Part shown: in pieces, positions 11,114-22,978 of the stretch
Numbering within the stretch: position 1 is the stretch's first letter
Layout: every line of letters starts with the position of its first letter
Source: Monilinia fructicola
Taxonomy: Eukaryota > Ascomycota > Leotiomycetes > Helotiales > Sclerotiniaceae
DNA: 64,000 nt
Assembly (NCBI GenBank): GCA_008692225.1
Contig: VICG01000008.1
Location: forward strand, 1,762,001 to 1,826,000
Direction: 5' to 3'
Position numbers and translations under genes: made by a program
Notes under the pieces: model-generated
Told to the model about the DNA's origin: nothing
Databases searched by the model: none
What the model saw: the letters and a program-made list of their open reading frames with translations, nothing else

Positions 11114-13350
11114 ATGAGCAAATCATCTACCCCTCCGTCTGGTAATATTGATGCCATGGAGAAGACGGCTGTCTCCGAAGTTGAGCGTGTCGCTACGCAT
11201 GATCGGGTTCCTGGCCACAGCAATTATTACGAGAAAAATGGTCTGCGAACATATGGCGATGATCAGGATCATGATCATGAACCCAGAGTATGTCCATCAA
11301 GAAGCTGTCCTTTATCGACTGATTTATGGCGTGTAGATGTCTTTTCGACGCTTCATGAGTCTGGTGGCCATGGCCTTTTTGTGGACTGGATCGCAGATTC
11401 CGGTTTATATTTTTGGTAGGCTCGGTGGGTGCTACTCATAGATCAACAGCTGAAATTATGGGCGTAGGTGCCATTCCACCTTATATCTATTCCGATATTG
11501 GAGGAGTTGATCGGTGAGTGCTCTCAACATGTGAGCTGGAGTCGTATACGATTCTTTTGAAATGCCTTGAGTTTTTGATATAACCCTAAACTGAGATTTA
11601 CAGGTGGATATGGTTTGTTCTGGCGAACCTTCTATCGTTAGCAGGCGTGTGCCCGTTCGTCGGAAGTCTCTCTGATATCCTCGGACGACGTTATGTCGCA
11701 CTTCTGGGAGCTATCTTCATCATCATTGGCATGATCGTGTGTTCAACTGCTCATACTATGAACATATTCATTGGTAATTACTCAGCCTTACCCGGTATCA
11801 TGGCCTTCTGCATAAGCTGACGCAGAGATTAAGGTGGGATGGCTATTGCGGGAATTGGAGCCGGTATCAATGAGTAATTCTTCCATTCAACCTTAGTCCT
11901 GATATATGAACGGGAAGACAGCAAAGGCCGCAAGCTTACATTATCTAGACTCACAGCTCTAGCAGCAACTTCCGAGCTAGCACCTACCTCGAAGCGTGGA
12001 AAGTATGTTGCCATACTCGTTTTTACCATCATTCCATTCTGTCCCTCGGTAATGTGGGGGCAAATCATAGCTTCGCATGGAGGGTGGCGGTGGTGTGGTC
12101 TCTTATGCGGAATATGGGCCTTTATCGGCTTCGCTCTGACTCTCGCATTCTATTTTCCTCCACCCCGAGTCAACTCTATAGGTTTGTCCAACAAAGAAAT
12201 TATACAGCAAATCGACTTTGTGGGGGGATTCCTGAGCATTGCAGGAATGGTCTTGTTCATGGCTGGCATGCAATGGGGCGGTTATCAGTACAAGTGGACT
12301 TCGGCACACGTCCTGGTTCCTTTACTTCTGGGCGCCGCCTTGCTGGTCGCTTTCTGCTTCTGGGAGATATATGGGACCAAGTACCCTATGTTCCCATCGC
12401 GTTTGAAACAAGCCCTAGAATTCTGGCCTTGACACTTATCATAACATTCATATCTGGTGCTAATTTCGTGAATACAATTTTCATTCCCCCCTTCGACCCA
12501 CCCTCGATAAGCGAACGCTAACTCTCCGATCATGTGTAGTTTAGTATCATTATGTTCTGGCCGACTCAAGCTTTCAATGTATATGGACACGATCCTGTAG
12601 GTGTGGGTGTTCGAGGAATACCCGTTGGCTTCTCGATTCTAGCTGGAGCTTGTATCGTTCTATGGTTGCTGAGTGTTCTTCGGGGGGAAAACAAGGAGCT
12701 GATGATTGCAAGTTCAGTATTGATGACAGCTGGTGGGTTAACTTTCAGCATGGAAAGAGATGGGGATTCCAGGTCGGATCCGCTAGCTAACAGATAAAAT
12801 CTATAGGATGTGGTGCGCTTGCATGCGCCACTCGACACAACCTATCAACACTGTGGGCTCTCCTCATCATCGCCGGACTGGGGATTGGGGAATCGTAGTA
12901 CCGGCTTCGATCATAACCACAATCATATGCCCCGACGACTTGATTGCAACCATAGCCGCCCTTACCCTGTCCATCCGAGTGATTGGTGGCAGTGTAGGTT
13001 ACTGTGTCTACTACAACATCTTCGTGAGCAAGTTTGTTCCTGCCGCTACCTTGCATATCGGAGGAGTTATGGCCCGAGGACTGAATATCACAAACAAAAC
13101 TCTAACAAGAGAAGCCATCGAATATACAGCCGCTTCTCTCCTTCCATTACTCAAGACGATTCCAGGTATTGCTGGGAACGAAACTGCGTATCAAATGGTC
13201 GTTATTGCGGGGCAGGAAGCGTATGCTGAAAGCTATGTTTATGTGTATTATGCCTCGACAGCATTTGGGGCTGTGAGTATTTTGGCAGCTTGCTTTCTGG
13301 GCGATATCAGTGCATATATGGACGATCATGTGGCGGTGATACTGCATTGA
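11114..13350 (+). CDS. MFS transporter, TRI12-like (two single-base frame breaks)
   Basis: Plasma-membrane efflux-type transporter of the fungal TRI12 branch of the major facilitator superfamily; substrate unknown. Exons: 11114-11287, 11337-11415, 11468-11513, 11604-11773, 11834-11873, 11949-12467, 12540-12732, 12807-13350. Visible: GAIPPYIYSDIGGVDRWIWF, the A-motif-like GSLSDILGRRYVALLG, AIAGIGAGINELTALAATSE, and about 14 hydrophobic helices. The frame breaks at 12410-12411 (AA where AAA would keep frame) and 12887-12890 (GGGG where GGGGG would), after which the expected protein resumes to the stop at 13350. Either a recent pseudogene or homopolymer sequencing errors. The intron ending at 11833 uses an AAG acceptor. 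The start is uncertain because the frame is open to 11057. Confidence 0.8.
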
Positions 13351-13637
13351 TTTTGGCATTGAAATTGGTTGTCGGTGGATAGTGGCTAGCATTTCCCCTG
13401 CAGAGATAATTGGCCCAGACACAGTTTCACCCTGGAACAAATCTAATCCAAGCTGGTTGTGTTTCAGATAGCGTAATACTCAAAATTTCATTTGAACATG
13501 ACACTGCTACTTTGGCAGCGTGGATATATACAGCTTTTCAATGTTCAAAGGAAGATCGGATTTAAGATGACCTCTGAGTATGCAAATATAGAATTTAACC
13601 CGTGATGCGCAAAGGTATTCGGAGAGAAGATGAGATT

Positions 13638-14780
13638 CTAGATCTGGAATTGCAAACTTTGGCTCGATCCTTGCTCCTCTCCACTGCGCAGCAGTTTTTC
13701 CAGGATTTCCAAGTCAGCAAGAGCTTCTTGTGGAGATTGTCTAGGATTAGGCTTCCCATTCACAATACTCTGAGCCCACGCAGCCACCTCCTGCTTCACA
13801 CCACTACCTTCCTCCGTAAACTCAATCTCTGTGGAGTTCCTTTCCTTCTCTTCGCCTTTACGTACAATGACCTTGCTTCTGATGACCGTAACGCTACCAT
13901 GCTCACAAGCGATGGTGTATTCAGGGCCAGAGAGAGTGGTACCAAAACTGACTGAGAACGTGCCACTAATTCCAGACTTCGTGAGCCAGATTGAATTGAT
14001 CGTATCAACGGGTGGTAGGTGTTCGCGAAGAAGCGAACTAAATGCTACGACTGTGGTTGGTTTTGCATCCTCACCCAAGAGCAATCTCCCGGCCGCCGTG
14101 AAATGCACACCTCCGTCGAGTAAAAAGCCGCCTTGATAACTTGGCTTCTTTCGCCATTCAGTTTCTGGCGTATTTGTTAATGATGGACCCCCCACTGCTA
14201 GAACAAAAGGCACATACCAAAGTACTTATCCCCCGGCTTGACATTGGCAAAGACTTTGATCCGGAATCCTAGCACTCTTCCTAATTTCTCTACTTCCTTC
14301 CTTGCATGGATAAACGAATCCAAGAATCTGAAATTCTCAGCCACGCTCCATGTAGCTCCGCCGTTCACGGCATCGCTGCTGTAATATTGCAGTAAGCGTT
14401 GCGCGCGGTCCAGATCTCCTGCGATAGGTTTCTCTGACAAAACATGTTTACCTGCCGCGAGCGCTGCTTCGATGTATTCGGGTTGAACGAGGATTGGGAG
14501 GGCAATTATCACGGCGTGAATATCGGTGCGAAGGAGGAGATCCTTGAAGGTTTTCCCCGCACCCGAATCATCGGAATAGAGAGGGACGTCGACATTTAGC
14601 GATTGTGCAGATGACAGAGAGCGAGAGTATATGGCTTTGAGGGAAACAAGAGGGGTGGCTTGGACTGCTGGCTAGAGGGCATAATCAGTAAGCTGTGAGA
14701 AGTGATATGCAGGTTGAGTATACCAGGTGTTCTGTCTGGACGAATATGCCAGATCCAATAATAGCGACGCCGATTGACAT
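13638..14780 (-). CDS. Gfo/Idh/MocA-family oxidoreductase
   Basis: NAD(P)-dependent dehydrogenase of the glucose-fructose oxidoreductase/inositol dehydrogenase family; substrate not predictable. Exons (minus) 14780-14724, 14671-14218, 14164-13638; 345 residues, normal for the family. Visible: Rossmann N-terminus MSIGVAIIGSGIFVQTEHL, the conserved EKPIAGDL (the Lys of the EKP motif), and the GGFLLDGGVHFTAAGRLLLG segment carrying the catalytic-region D-x-x-x-H. The first intron (14723-14672) joins EHL to PAVQATPLVSLKAIYSRS. Frame intact. It is convergent with the broken MFS gene (287 bp apart). Confidence 0.9.
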
Positions 14781-15925
14781 TTTGTGTGTGTGTGTGTGTT
14801 CACTTGGCCTGGAAGAACGCCCTTACGATTTTGCTGAAGCAACTGGGCGTGGCAGGTATTCCTATTCACGTCATTGTGGATGAAAGCTCGGTGCCAAGTA
14901 AGGGCAACCTCATGATGCTGCCGAATAGCAAATTAGATTCTATGGATGAATGAATCCCTTTGACACTAAAGTATGCTCAACTCATATGTCTATATATACT
15001 CATAAGACCCGTAAATTCAACAGGTGCATTATGATATCGCTGACATCCATGGATGCAATAGTGTCCAATATCAAGCAATCTTGGAAGCTTTTCAGTTACG
15101 GTCAAAACTCCAAGGCTGTTGTTAATCGGTTGGTACTGTAGCGAGAGAAAGCACCAGTGAGGTGAGTAAGCAACCTTGAAACCTTGGAACCTTAGATAAG
15201 CCCAAGCACAGGATAACCAGCCCAACCCACAGACAAACACACTAAAACAATTCAACAGCAAACCTCCATGGCCTACAGCCGCCAACAGCACCCCCTTTAT
15301 TAGTATCTTTAGAAAATCATCTTCAACTTCCATTTGCTCTTCAACTGCTGCATTGTGACCAAAAACATTCGAGAAGTGATTCCCGCGCCATTACACTTCT
15401 TTCACTACGGAGTATTCATCTTACTTATCTCTACAGTGTCGCTATACCAATCCGTAGGATAGACATCAAGCCGCCAACTTAAATGCCAGGAGCGAGCTCA
15501 AAAGCCCTTCATCCTACATATATACTATCTACCTCATCCCTTTCGATTTCTCCCTCCATTCACCACGTCCTCGTCCCTTTTCTTTCCTGTCATCTCATTC
15601 CATTCCATTCCATTCCATATTCAAACAACCATCTTCCGTATATCCATAACAAGTCCCGCCTATCCATCCATGCAAATATCTGTTTGTGGATATCGCTCGT
15701 GCTACAATAGGTTACGCCCTTTGACCAAATTTTCTGCCTTGATAATTCGGTGCAATGCAACGACTTGGAAGAGAATTTCCGCTGCTTCCCGCATTAGTAT
15801 GTCTAAGAAAATGGAAGAATGGTTATAATTACCAGAGTGCATTAATCTAGCTGCCATCTGTACCACCCACCCCGTTCGTAACATCATTGACTACCAATAT
15901 CATAAATTTTCACGAAGCCGCCTCC
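14781..15925. other. Spacer without a supportable gene
   Basis: About 1.1 kb between a minus-strand start and a minus-strand stop. Contains a short (GT)n run at about 14782-14799 just upstream of the oxidoreductase start and a (CATTC)n run near 15596-15618. No gene seen. Confidence 0.55.
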
Positions 15926-16627
15926 TCAACCTTGCTGTTGTTCGCCTGTCCTGAAAAACGCTTGGAGGTCTCCTACTTTCTCTCTGCGCGTCGCGACGAT
16001 GTCTTTAATCTCGTCTATACTTCCGTAGATGACGGTAGTAAAGACTCTCTCCTCCTTCAAATCAGGTTCCGAATGAACGGGCGAATCTTCTTTTCCCCAT
16101 GAAAATCTGATAATCTGGCCGGGAGTAAAAGTCAGGGGGACTTCACGAGCAAGTGCATCCGATGTCTCCTTTCTCTTTCCAACGTATGTGCGCATTGTTT
16201 GAGTGACCAACTCGGTCTCTTGAAGAACGCGAGTTCCTGGTCCGACCAATGCAGCGGCATACCTGCAATGAAGGGTGTGACTTGCATCTGTGCAGTCTAC
16301 CATTCTTCCGTCTCTGTGCCATCGAGGCATGGCATATCGATTCGACTTCTTGGTCATGGTCACGATGAACCAGACTGCTTCGGGGTTCACTCGGCAGTTT
16401 TGTTGGGAGTCATTGCTCGTGATCGCAATGAATTTCTCGAATATGTTCTTCAGCGACGATTTGGACGCGCTAGAATTTCGAGAGACGAAATTTGCTGCCT
16501 CCGATGCGATAACTCTGGGAGAGACGACGCCGTAGAAGTGGTATTCAACTTCTTGTTTGATCCTTTTGATCTTGGTGCATTTGAGAAAGGGCTCAATCAG
16601 AGCAAATGGTGGAGGGGATGATGACAT
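15926..16627 (-). CDS. Uncharacterised protein with a double-stranded beta-helix-like His/Asp layout
   Basis: Single-exon ORF of 233 residues. Not a family I can name with certainty. Visible: PRWHRDGR (an H-x-D pair) near residue 100, RYAAALVGPGTRVL about 20 residues later, and a distal PVHSEPDLKEERVFTTVIYG, so H-x-D ... H ... R in the order used by 2-oxoglutarate/Fe(II) oxygenases and by DUF1826-type proteins (which share the H-x-D then GPGT arrangement). No signal peptide or membrane helix. The length and codon coherence make it look like a real gene; the enzymatic idea is inference. Confidence 0.6.
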   Translation of the reverse strand: MSSSPPPFALIEPFLKCTKIKRIKQEVEYHFYGVVSPRVIASEAANFVSRNSSASKSSLKNIFEKFIAITSNDSQQNCRVNPEAVWFIVTMTKKSNRYAMPRWHRDGRMVDCTDASHTLHCRYAAALVGPGTRVLQETELVTQTMRTYVGKRKETSDALAREVPLTFTPGQIIRFSWGKEDSPVHSEPDLKEERVFTTVIYGSIDEIKDIVATRREKVGDLQAFFRTGEQQQG

Positions 16628-18126
16628 CTGATCATCGATCTATATCTCAGGATCAGCAAAGTAATCATTACGAAAATTAGCTTTGGGGAGTTTACCTTAG
16701 GTTCACAATTTCCATTGGTAAGGAGCAACTGCTTGGAGATAACATAAGCCAATCATTATATGTTTGCTTTGTTCGTTGTCGTTCTTCGTCGTTGTTTGTC
16801 TCTCAGTTGTTGCTTGTTATTCATGACTTCAAAGTACCTACCTGAAGAACAAAAATACCCCAGGTTTGATAAAGATAAACAAGAGATAACAAAAAGCATA
16901 ACTTTTGTTTGAGCAACCAGAGTTTATGCGGAGTCGGAGTCGTTGAAGTTATGCGACCTCTTCATTCCTGCTCAAGCATGCTGCCGGACGACATGCAGAC
17001 GACACCATGGTTCAGCAATTCCATTGACCTCACAGGTCTTTTGACATCTAAGTCTTGGATCTCAACATCTTTTCAGTATTGGCCTTTTGGTCTCCAATTG
17101 CTCCTTGGTTGAATGTCAAGTTGAGCATTGCTATCTGGTATTTCTGATCTTCGGGTAAATGTTACCATTCAACAATGGCCATGCATGTAAACTTAATTCT
17201 GAGCCCCAGATCTTGTACCTTTATTTGAACAAGATCAAACCAAGTGTTAGACGATCTGGGACCAGAGTCGTCTGTACCCCTTCACTGCATCACATGCAGA
17301 TTGTGGTTTGGTCATGAAGGCGTCCTCGGAAAACATTGTACGTTGGCTGGTGGACTGACTTGTGCCCTAGGAGCGCGTGGCTCGATATCTGAACATAATG
17401 AACAAGAATTGGCAACCGATGGGATGTCTTGACCCATTGAATTATGAACCATAATAACAATAGTAATAATAAAGATGATGATGATGATGAGAATGATGAT
17501 GATGATAATAATAACAATAATAAATATAGGTATACATGTGATGCGACATCAGAAGGATCTAGTTCCTTGATGCTTCCAAGGTTTGTTTAGCTAATCCAGC
17601 ATCGGTAGTTGGAAAGTATTTCAACTTATTAATTCTACAGTAACCTTATTAGTGCCTCCAGCTACCATCTCTCCACCGCCCTTCGGGTAAATTGCCAAGC
17701 TTATAATTCGTCTGTTCAATATCAAACTTCCACCACCTGGCAAGTAAGATCTTACCTAATTAGACACTTTAATCAATCCCGAGGTCATATCTAAAATAGA
17801 GTCCGACAGCAGAAACAACATCTCTGGGTAATCATCATTACCTTTTATAAGTATCATGATTTGATGAAATACTTGGGATGTGCGGATGTCGACAATTAGA
17901 CAATGTCTGTAAGACACTGGTTGGATCTCTGGCAGGATGACTCGGCCCGATGATCTACAAAAGGAAGGTAAGTACTATTCACAAGTCCTGTGAAGGATCA
18001 TTTGTGACTACATGTTACATTGCCCTTCAATAGCTTCAATATTATAAAGATGGCTGGTTTCCTTTCAAGCTTCGAGAATCTGAATCTCCATTGCAATTTT
18101 CGCAAGAAAGTATATACTTTTGAGAA
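16628..18126. other. Spacer with trinucleotide microsatellite
   Basis: 1.5 kb without a supportable gene. Holds an AAT/GAT trinucleotide tract (about 17452-17525) and AT-rich sequence upstream of the PLC-like gene. Confidence 0.55.
17452..17525. repeat. Compound (AAT)n/(GAT)n trinucleotide microsatellite
   Basis: Imperfect AAT/AAC/AGT units flank two GATGATGAT blocks. Confidence 0.9.
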
Positions 18127-19550
18127 ATGCTTCTTATATTATTGTCTCTCTGGGCGTGTATCACCGTCGCTGTTGCACAAGTTTGTAATGGCTATTCCGA
18201 GCTATGCGGTCGAAAATGGTCAAATATATCCCAGATCGGGACACATGACAGTGCTTTTGTGGGAGATCTACCGACGGAAAACCAAGACATCGACATCACT
18301 GCTCAACTCGACGCAGGTGTTAGGTTTCTACAGGCTCAGACTCATTACTTTCTCGGCGTATTAACGTTGTGTCATACCTCATGTTGGGAGGAAAACGGTT
18401 CGTAATTCGACTCACTCTATCATACCCCCTTTACCCGGCTTCAGGGTGTTCAATAGTTTGTACAATAATCTGGCAATGGGAAGTTCTTGAACATCAAGTA
18501 CAATTCAGATGTTACATCTTTCGAGACATTGAATTTGTTCCATATAGAATATACCCTGATTAGCGAGTTATATTCATTCACAAATTTTCAAAGATTGAAA
18601 GCATCGATATCTATCTGCTAGTTTGAATGATACCCTGCCTGATCACATTCTGCATCTCAAAATTCATTTCTCCTGTCCCTCAAACACATCATCCCTACTT
18701 TAACAATATTTGATCTCCTCATTTCCTTCAAAACATTTCCTTCATAAGCCATTGCTAACACCACGTTCTGAATCTAGCTGGACCAGCTGTCAATTACCTG
18801 TCAGATATCAAGAAATGGCTTGATGCCAACCCCAACGAGGTTGTCAGCTTGCTGCTCACAAATGGAGATAACATTCCTGTGGGAAATTTCAGTGCAGTAA
18901 TGGAGGCGAGTGGACTAGCAAACTATGCTTATACACCTCCACATACATTAGCCATAGATGAATGGCCTACACTACAAGAGATGATTACGGCTGGGGATCG
19001 ACTTGTTATGTTTCTTGGTGAGTAGTCAACCTCCCCCCTTGTTTCTCCTCGGTGCTTATTGCGCGGTGTACAGATTACGGTGCAGACACAAACATCGCGC
19101 CGTATGTCTTGCCGGAATTCTCCTACTTTTTTTGAAACGGCCTATGATGTGACTACCCCCAACATTTCCGACATGCACACTCGATCGTCCGCCAGGTTCT
19201 AATGGTGACGGGCTTTTACCCCTCATAAACCACTTCTTGGACGTTGATATCCTCGGCATTCTCGTACCGGATAGATCGGCAGCTGCAAAGACGGTGAGCA
19301 AGGGTTCTTTGAGAGTTATCACAATCACCAATCACTAAACTTCAAAATAGAACGCAGCAACGGGTGTAGGTAGTATCGGAGCCCAGGCCGATCTTTGCAC
19401 AGAAACGTGGGGCCGGAAACCCCGAGTAATGCTCTTGGATTTCTTCAACACTGGTAAAAGATACCCTCTCCTTTATCTACGCAGGATCAAAAACTAATCA
19501 TGACAATAGGCAATGCATTGGCAGCACAGAATACTCTGAATGGCCTGTAA
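18127..19550 (+). CDS. Secreted PLC-like phosphodiesterase, TIM-barrel fold (two frame breaks)
   Basis: Fungal extracellular protein of the PI-PLC X-domain-like superfamily. Exons: 18127-18397, 18778-19017, 19074-19293, 19351-19453, 19510-19550. It starts with a signal peptide (MLLILLSLWACITVAVAQ), followed by ISQIGTHDSAFVGDLP (first catalytic His), QLDAGVRFLQAQTHY, LCHTSC (second His), WLDANPNEVVSLLLTNGDN, and ends in NALAAQNTLNGL. Intron 1 is 380 nt, unusually long, with a GTTCGT donor. Exon 3 is broken twice by one extra base: T7 at 19127-19133 and C5 at 19156-19160; dropping one base from each run restores SYFFETAYDVTTPTFPTCTL. Pseudogene or homopolymer sequencing errors. Confidence 0.82.
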
Positions 19551-22394
19551 GAAGAACTTTAAGCACCCCATGTCTATGGAAGTAGTATAGGAACGAGAGC
19601 CTTAATTCTGCGCCTCAGTCGTTGAAAATACTGCAACCTAATCTATCTTCAACATGACTAAACCCTGCAAATCATCACGTTAATCAGTAATTTCCCACAC
19701 AGGCCAGTGAAAAAGTCGGCAGGTTCGAGATTTAAAATTCCTCCCCAGTGGTCAATCTTTTCAATTGTTGTTTTCGCATCAGTTTGTTTGCTGTCCTGAT
19801 ACCACATCTGTTCTTCGAGAATCATTCGACAATGGCGGGGCTGAGTGAGTGGTGTTGTTCTTGTGGGGATGGAATGAAGAAGGATGATGGGGGGGGATTT
19901 GGAGTCGAGGATGTCTCCCTTTCCAAGTGGATACGCTATATTCCACGCCATCTGGCTTCGTTGGTTCAGAGTTCACATAAGTCGAATCCACACATATAGC
20001 GTCTTATTTTGCACACAGCATGGTGGTTGTGCGGCTGTCAGTGTCTGGATGGTAATTGGTATAGACTTTTAGCACAGCTTTCGTGGCGTAGATACCCAAA
20101 TGATATCCTTTGAAAGTTTTTGCTTGAAGTCGCCCATATCCACCCATTTCACATCACTTCCAATGGGGGTTATGGGTATCAAGGAAGTAGATTCGGGACG
20201 CTGCTTTCCAAGATCTAGCTATGGGGGAGATACGTTGAATCTCTAATTACATTTGAGTTGATTTGCAGGTTTTGAGTTTTATGTATTAAGAAAAATGATG
20301 ATTCACACGTCTTTTAACACTCTACCAAAAAGGGCGAAGTTTCGTGAAATCCACCATGCCTAGGTTCCCGTTGATCCCGACCTTGAAAGCGGTGGGAGAT
20401 GCGCACGAAGAAGAGACCTAGGGTCCTCCCTACCTTCATGGTTCCCCTCGACACATCATCCCGTGCCAAAGTTGCCCAAAACACAAAGTCAGGCTCGAGG
20501 CCAATTGCAAGGGAAGCCAAGCGGCTTCCCGCTCGCCCCGCCGTGAACAAATCGCCACCCAGAACCTTCTCCCTCCGTTTCGCGACGGCCAGCATGGCGC
20601 GTCCATGGATCTAGTGCTTCAAGTGCACGCCGCCATCTCAGATGCTCATCGAGTCGCGATTTCAGGCAGGGAGGTACCACTGTAGCTAGCTAGACGGTAA
20701 TCTGCGGCTCGAAAAACGCTCCGCTCTGCCCACGCGAGGTACATCTCTGCGCTGTCATATGTGCATCGCAATGCCCTCTCCTGGATATCAACATCGATGT
20801 TTCACAAGGGTTCTCCTGATTAGGTATAATCATTCACATTACATGATCAAGCGGCAAGCGACAAGCGACAAGCGAAAAGTGAGAAGCGTCATCTGTGAAG
20901 TTGTCTGGAAGTGCGCACGCAGCGCGGACTGGCGGATGCGAGATTTTTATGGCTACGAGCTATTCGTCCCGTGAGATGCTAGGTAGAGAAAGGGGATGGG
21001 CGAGAAGAGTAGAGGGGAAATCTCGGCATGTAGTGACGGTGATGCCGTTTCCGCACGGATCAAGCTGGCATCACCTTGGACCAGGATATGCATGGAATCA
21101 GCCTCTGAATTGACGATGGAGAAGGAGTAACCTTACGGTGAGCGAAAAAAAACCAAAAAAAAAAAAGAAACGACGCAGAGTCGTGGGAGAGAGATGAGGA
21201 AAATCAAGGTAGAAAGGGGGGGGGGGGGGGGGAATTGCGTTGTTACGATATGGAGGATCTTTCTCCAACTATGTATGCATCTGATGCAATTTGCAGCTGT
21301 GAAGATTTGCACCTATTCGGGTACATAAATACATTACCCTCCCTCCCCTAGCCAACAAACTAGTCCCGAGGTCACTCCAAACCCCCCAAAAGACCCCTCA
21401 AACCCCATCAAATCAAATCAAATCAGACCCTCCCAACCTCCAAACCATCTACGTGAATCCATCACCCATCACCCATCACCCATCATCCAACATCCAACCA
21501 ACCTTCCTCGCCTCCCCTCCCCCTCCCCCTCCCCCTCCAACACAACCCCCCTCCCATCCCGTGTGCCCAGTCCACCTCGCTCTCTCCCGTACACCTACTA
21601 CAGTAGTAACTCCCGCGCACGCTCAAGCCCACTCACGCTCGAGCCACTCACTCACTACTCCTGTACTGTACAGGATCCGTAATTCGCAGGGTCCGTCCCA
21701 CCTACCCCACCTACCGTTTACAGTAGAGTACCTGTAATTACCCGCAGGACAGGACAGGATCACTTGGTCCTAGCATCGTCATTAGATAAAATGAAAGAAA
21801 TAAAACCGATGAACAACGTGAATGACGTGGAAAAAAAAGAAAAAGAAGAAAAAAGACCCGCCACTAAAATTAAGCTACTAAGAATAATTTAGGCCGAAGC
21901 TAGGAAAGGAGAGGGTAAGGGTATTTTTCACTTGACGTTTATTGGGTTGTGTGGATGCGTTTTCAAGTAGAGGTTTGAGGTTTGAGGTTTGGGGGGTGAA
22001 GGATTGAATTGGATGGATGGAATTAGATGGAATTAGGTGGGATGGAAATGGGCATGATCAATTCTAATTGTAGCATGAAATCTAAGCTATATAAAACTAC
22101 CTAGGTACCGAACAACCACAGCAACGATGAACGAGCGACCCATTAGAGTAGAAGGGGATTGTCGCAATCCAAGTTCTACAACCGTTGCTTTTGCCTCCCC
22201 TCCCCTCACCCCTTTTCTCCTCCGTACCAAACGACTCACAAGGCTGTGCCGTGTCAAGAATCGAAAGATGCGATCCATCTTGGCATTAATGATCCCTCCC
22301 GAGGGATCCCCATCTTCCGCTCTTCCACTATTCCATCTAAAATCATATGTACAATCTCTCCTTCATGTCATAGCCACTAAAGCGCGTCACCAAC
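19551..22394. other. Long spacer, no supportable gene
   Basis: 2.8 kb. Contains a GC-richer patch (about 20300-21100), a G17 homopolymer (21216-21232), and pyrimidine-rich repeats such as (CCCCCT)n near 21520-21540. Short ORFs here look random. Confidence 0.55.
21216..21232. repeat. Poly-G tract (17 G)
   Basis: Uninterrupted run of 17 G. Confidence 0.95.
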
Positions 22395-22978
22395 CTATAA
22401 GGCGAAAGCGGCGAGGAAACCCGCGCCAACAGCTGCGCCCGCGGCGGCCACACGATTTCCAGCAGCGGTGGAAGCCGTAGCGGCAGCAGCCGAGGTGGCC
22501 GATGATTTAAGCGAAGAGGCAACCGAAGAGGCGGAACTGGTGACGCTTGCAATGGAGCTCCCGGTTGCAGAGCCGATGTTGCTGGCTGCGGAGGAAGCCG
22601 GAGTGGTAGATGAAGGGGAGGAGCCCGATGAGCCGGCGGAAGCTTGAAGCTCGCAAATTTGTGCGGCGACCTTGGATACGGCTAGTGGGGAGTATGGTTA
22701 GAAGGTTTGACGACTGAAGGGAAGGATTTAAGGTACATACTCAAAACGTCACTGGCGGAGCAAGCAGCGACGATACATGGAGTTCCTGATTTGGTGATGG
22801 CAGCCTTGGCATCGCCACACTGGCATGCATAATCTGTAAGACCGCATCCAGCACTGGTGGCAGCTGTGGCTAAGCATGAAAGAGCACATGACGGAAGCTG
22901 TGCCACTTCACTGGCAATAGACTGGGAGTAAGCCACGGAGGCGAAGAGAGTGAAGATAGCTGTGTATGTGAACTGCAT
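22395..22978 (-). CDS. GPI-anchored CFEM-domain protein
   Basis: Small cell-wall or secreted protein with the fungal eight-cysteine CFEM domain (heme/iron binding or surface adhesion in known members). Exons (minus) 22978-22741 and 22681-22395, 174 residues. Signal peptide MQFTYTAIFTLFASVAYSQS, then eight Cys between residues about 31 and 90, including GCGLTDYACQCG with the Asp often used for heme iron. After that a Ser/Ala/Thr-rich stalk and a hydrophobic tail GAAVGAGFLAAFAL preceded by AAGN, a good GPI-attachment signal. The intron (22740-22682) lies inside the CFEM domain and joins SDVL to TVSKVAAQIC. Frame intact. Confidence 0.9.

Noticed and set aside
20314..20680. GC-richer patch with 60-93-codon ORFs
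   Set aside because: Open frames exist on both strands but none has a recognisable motif or intron context.
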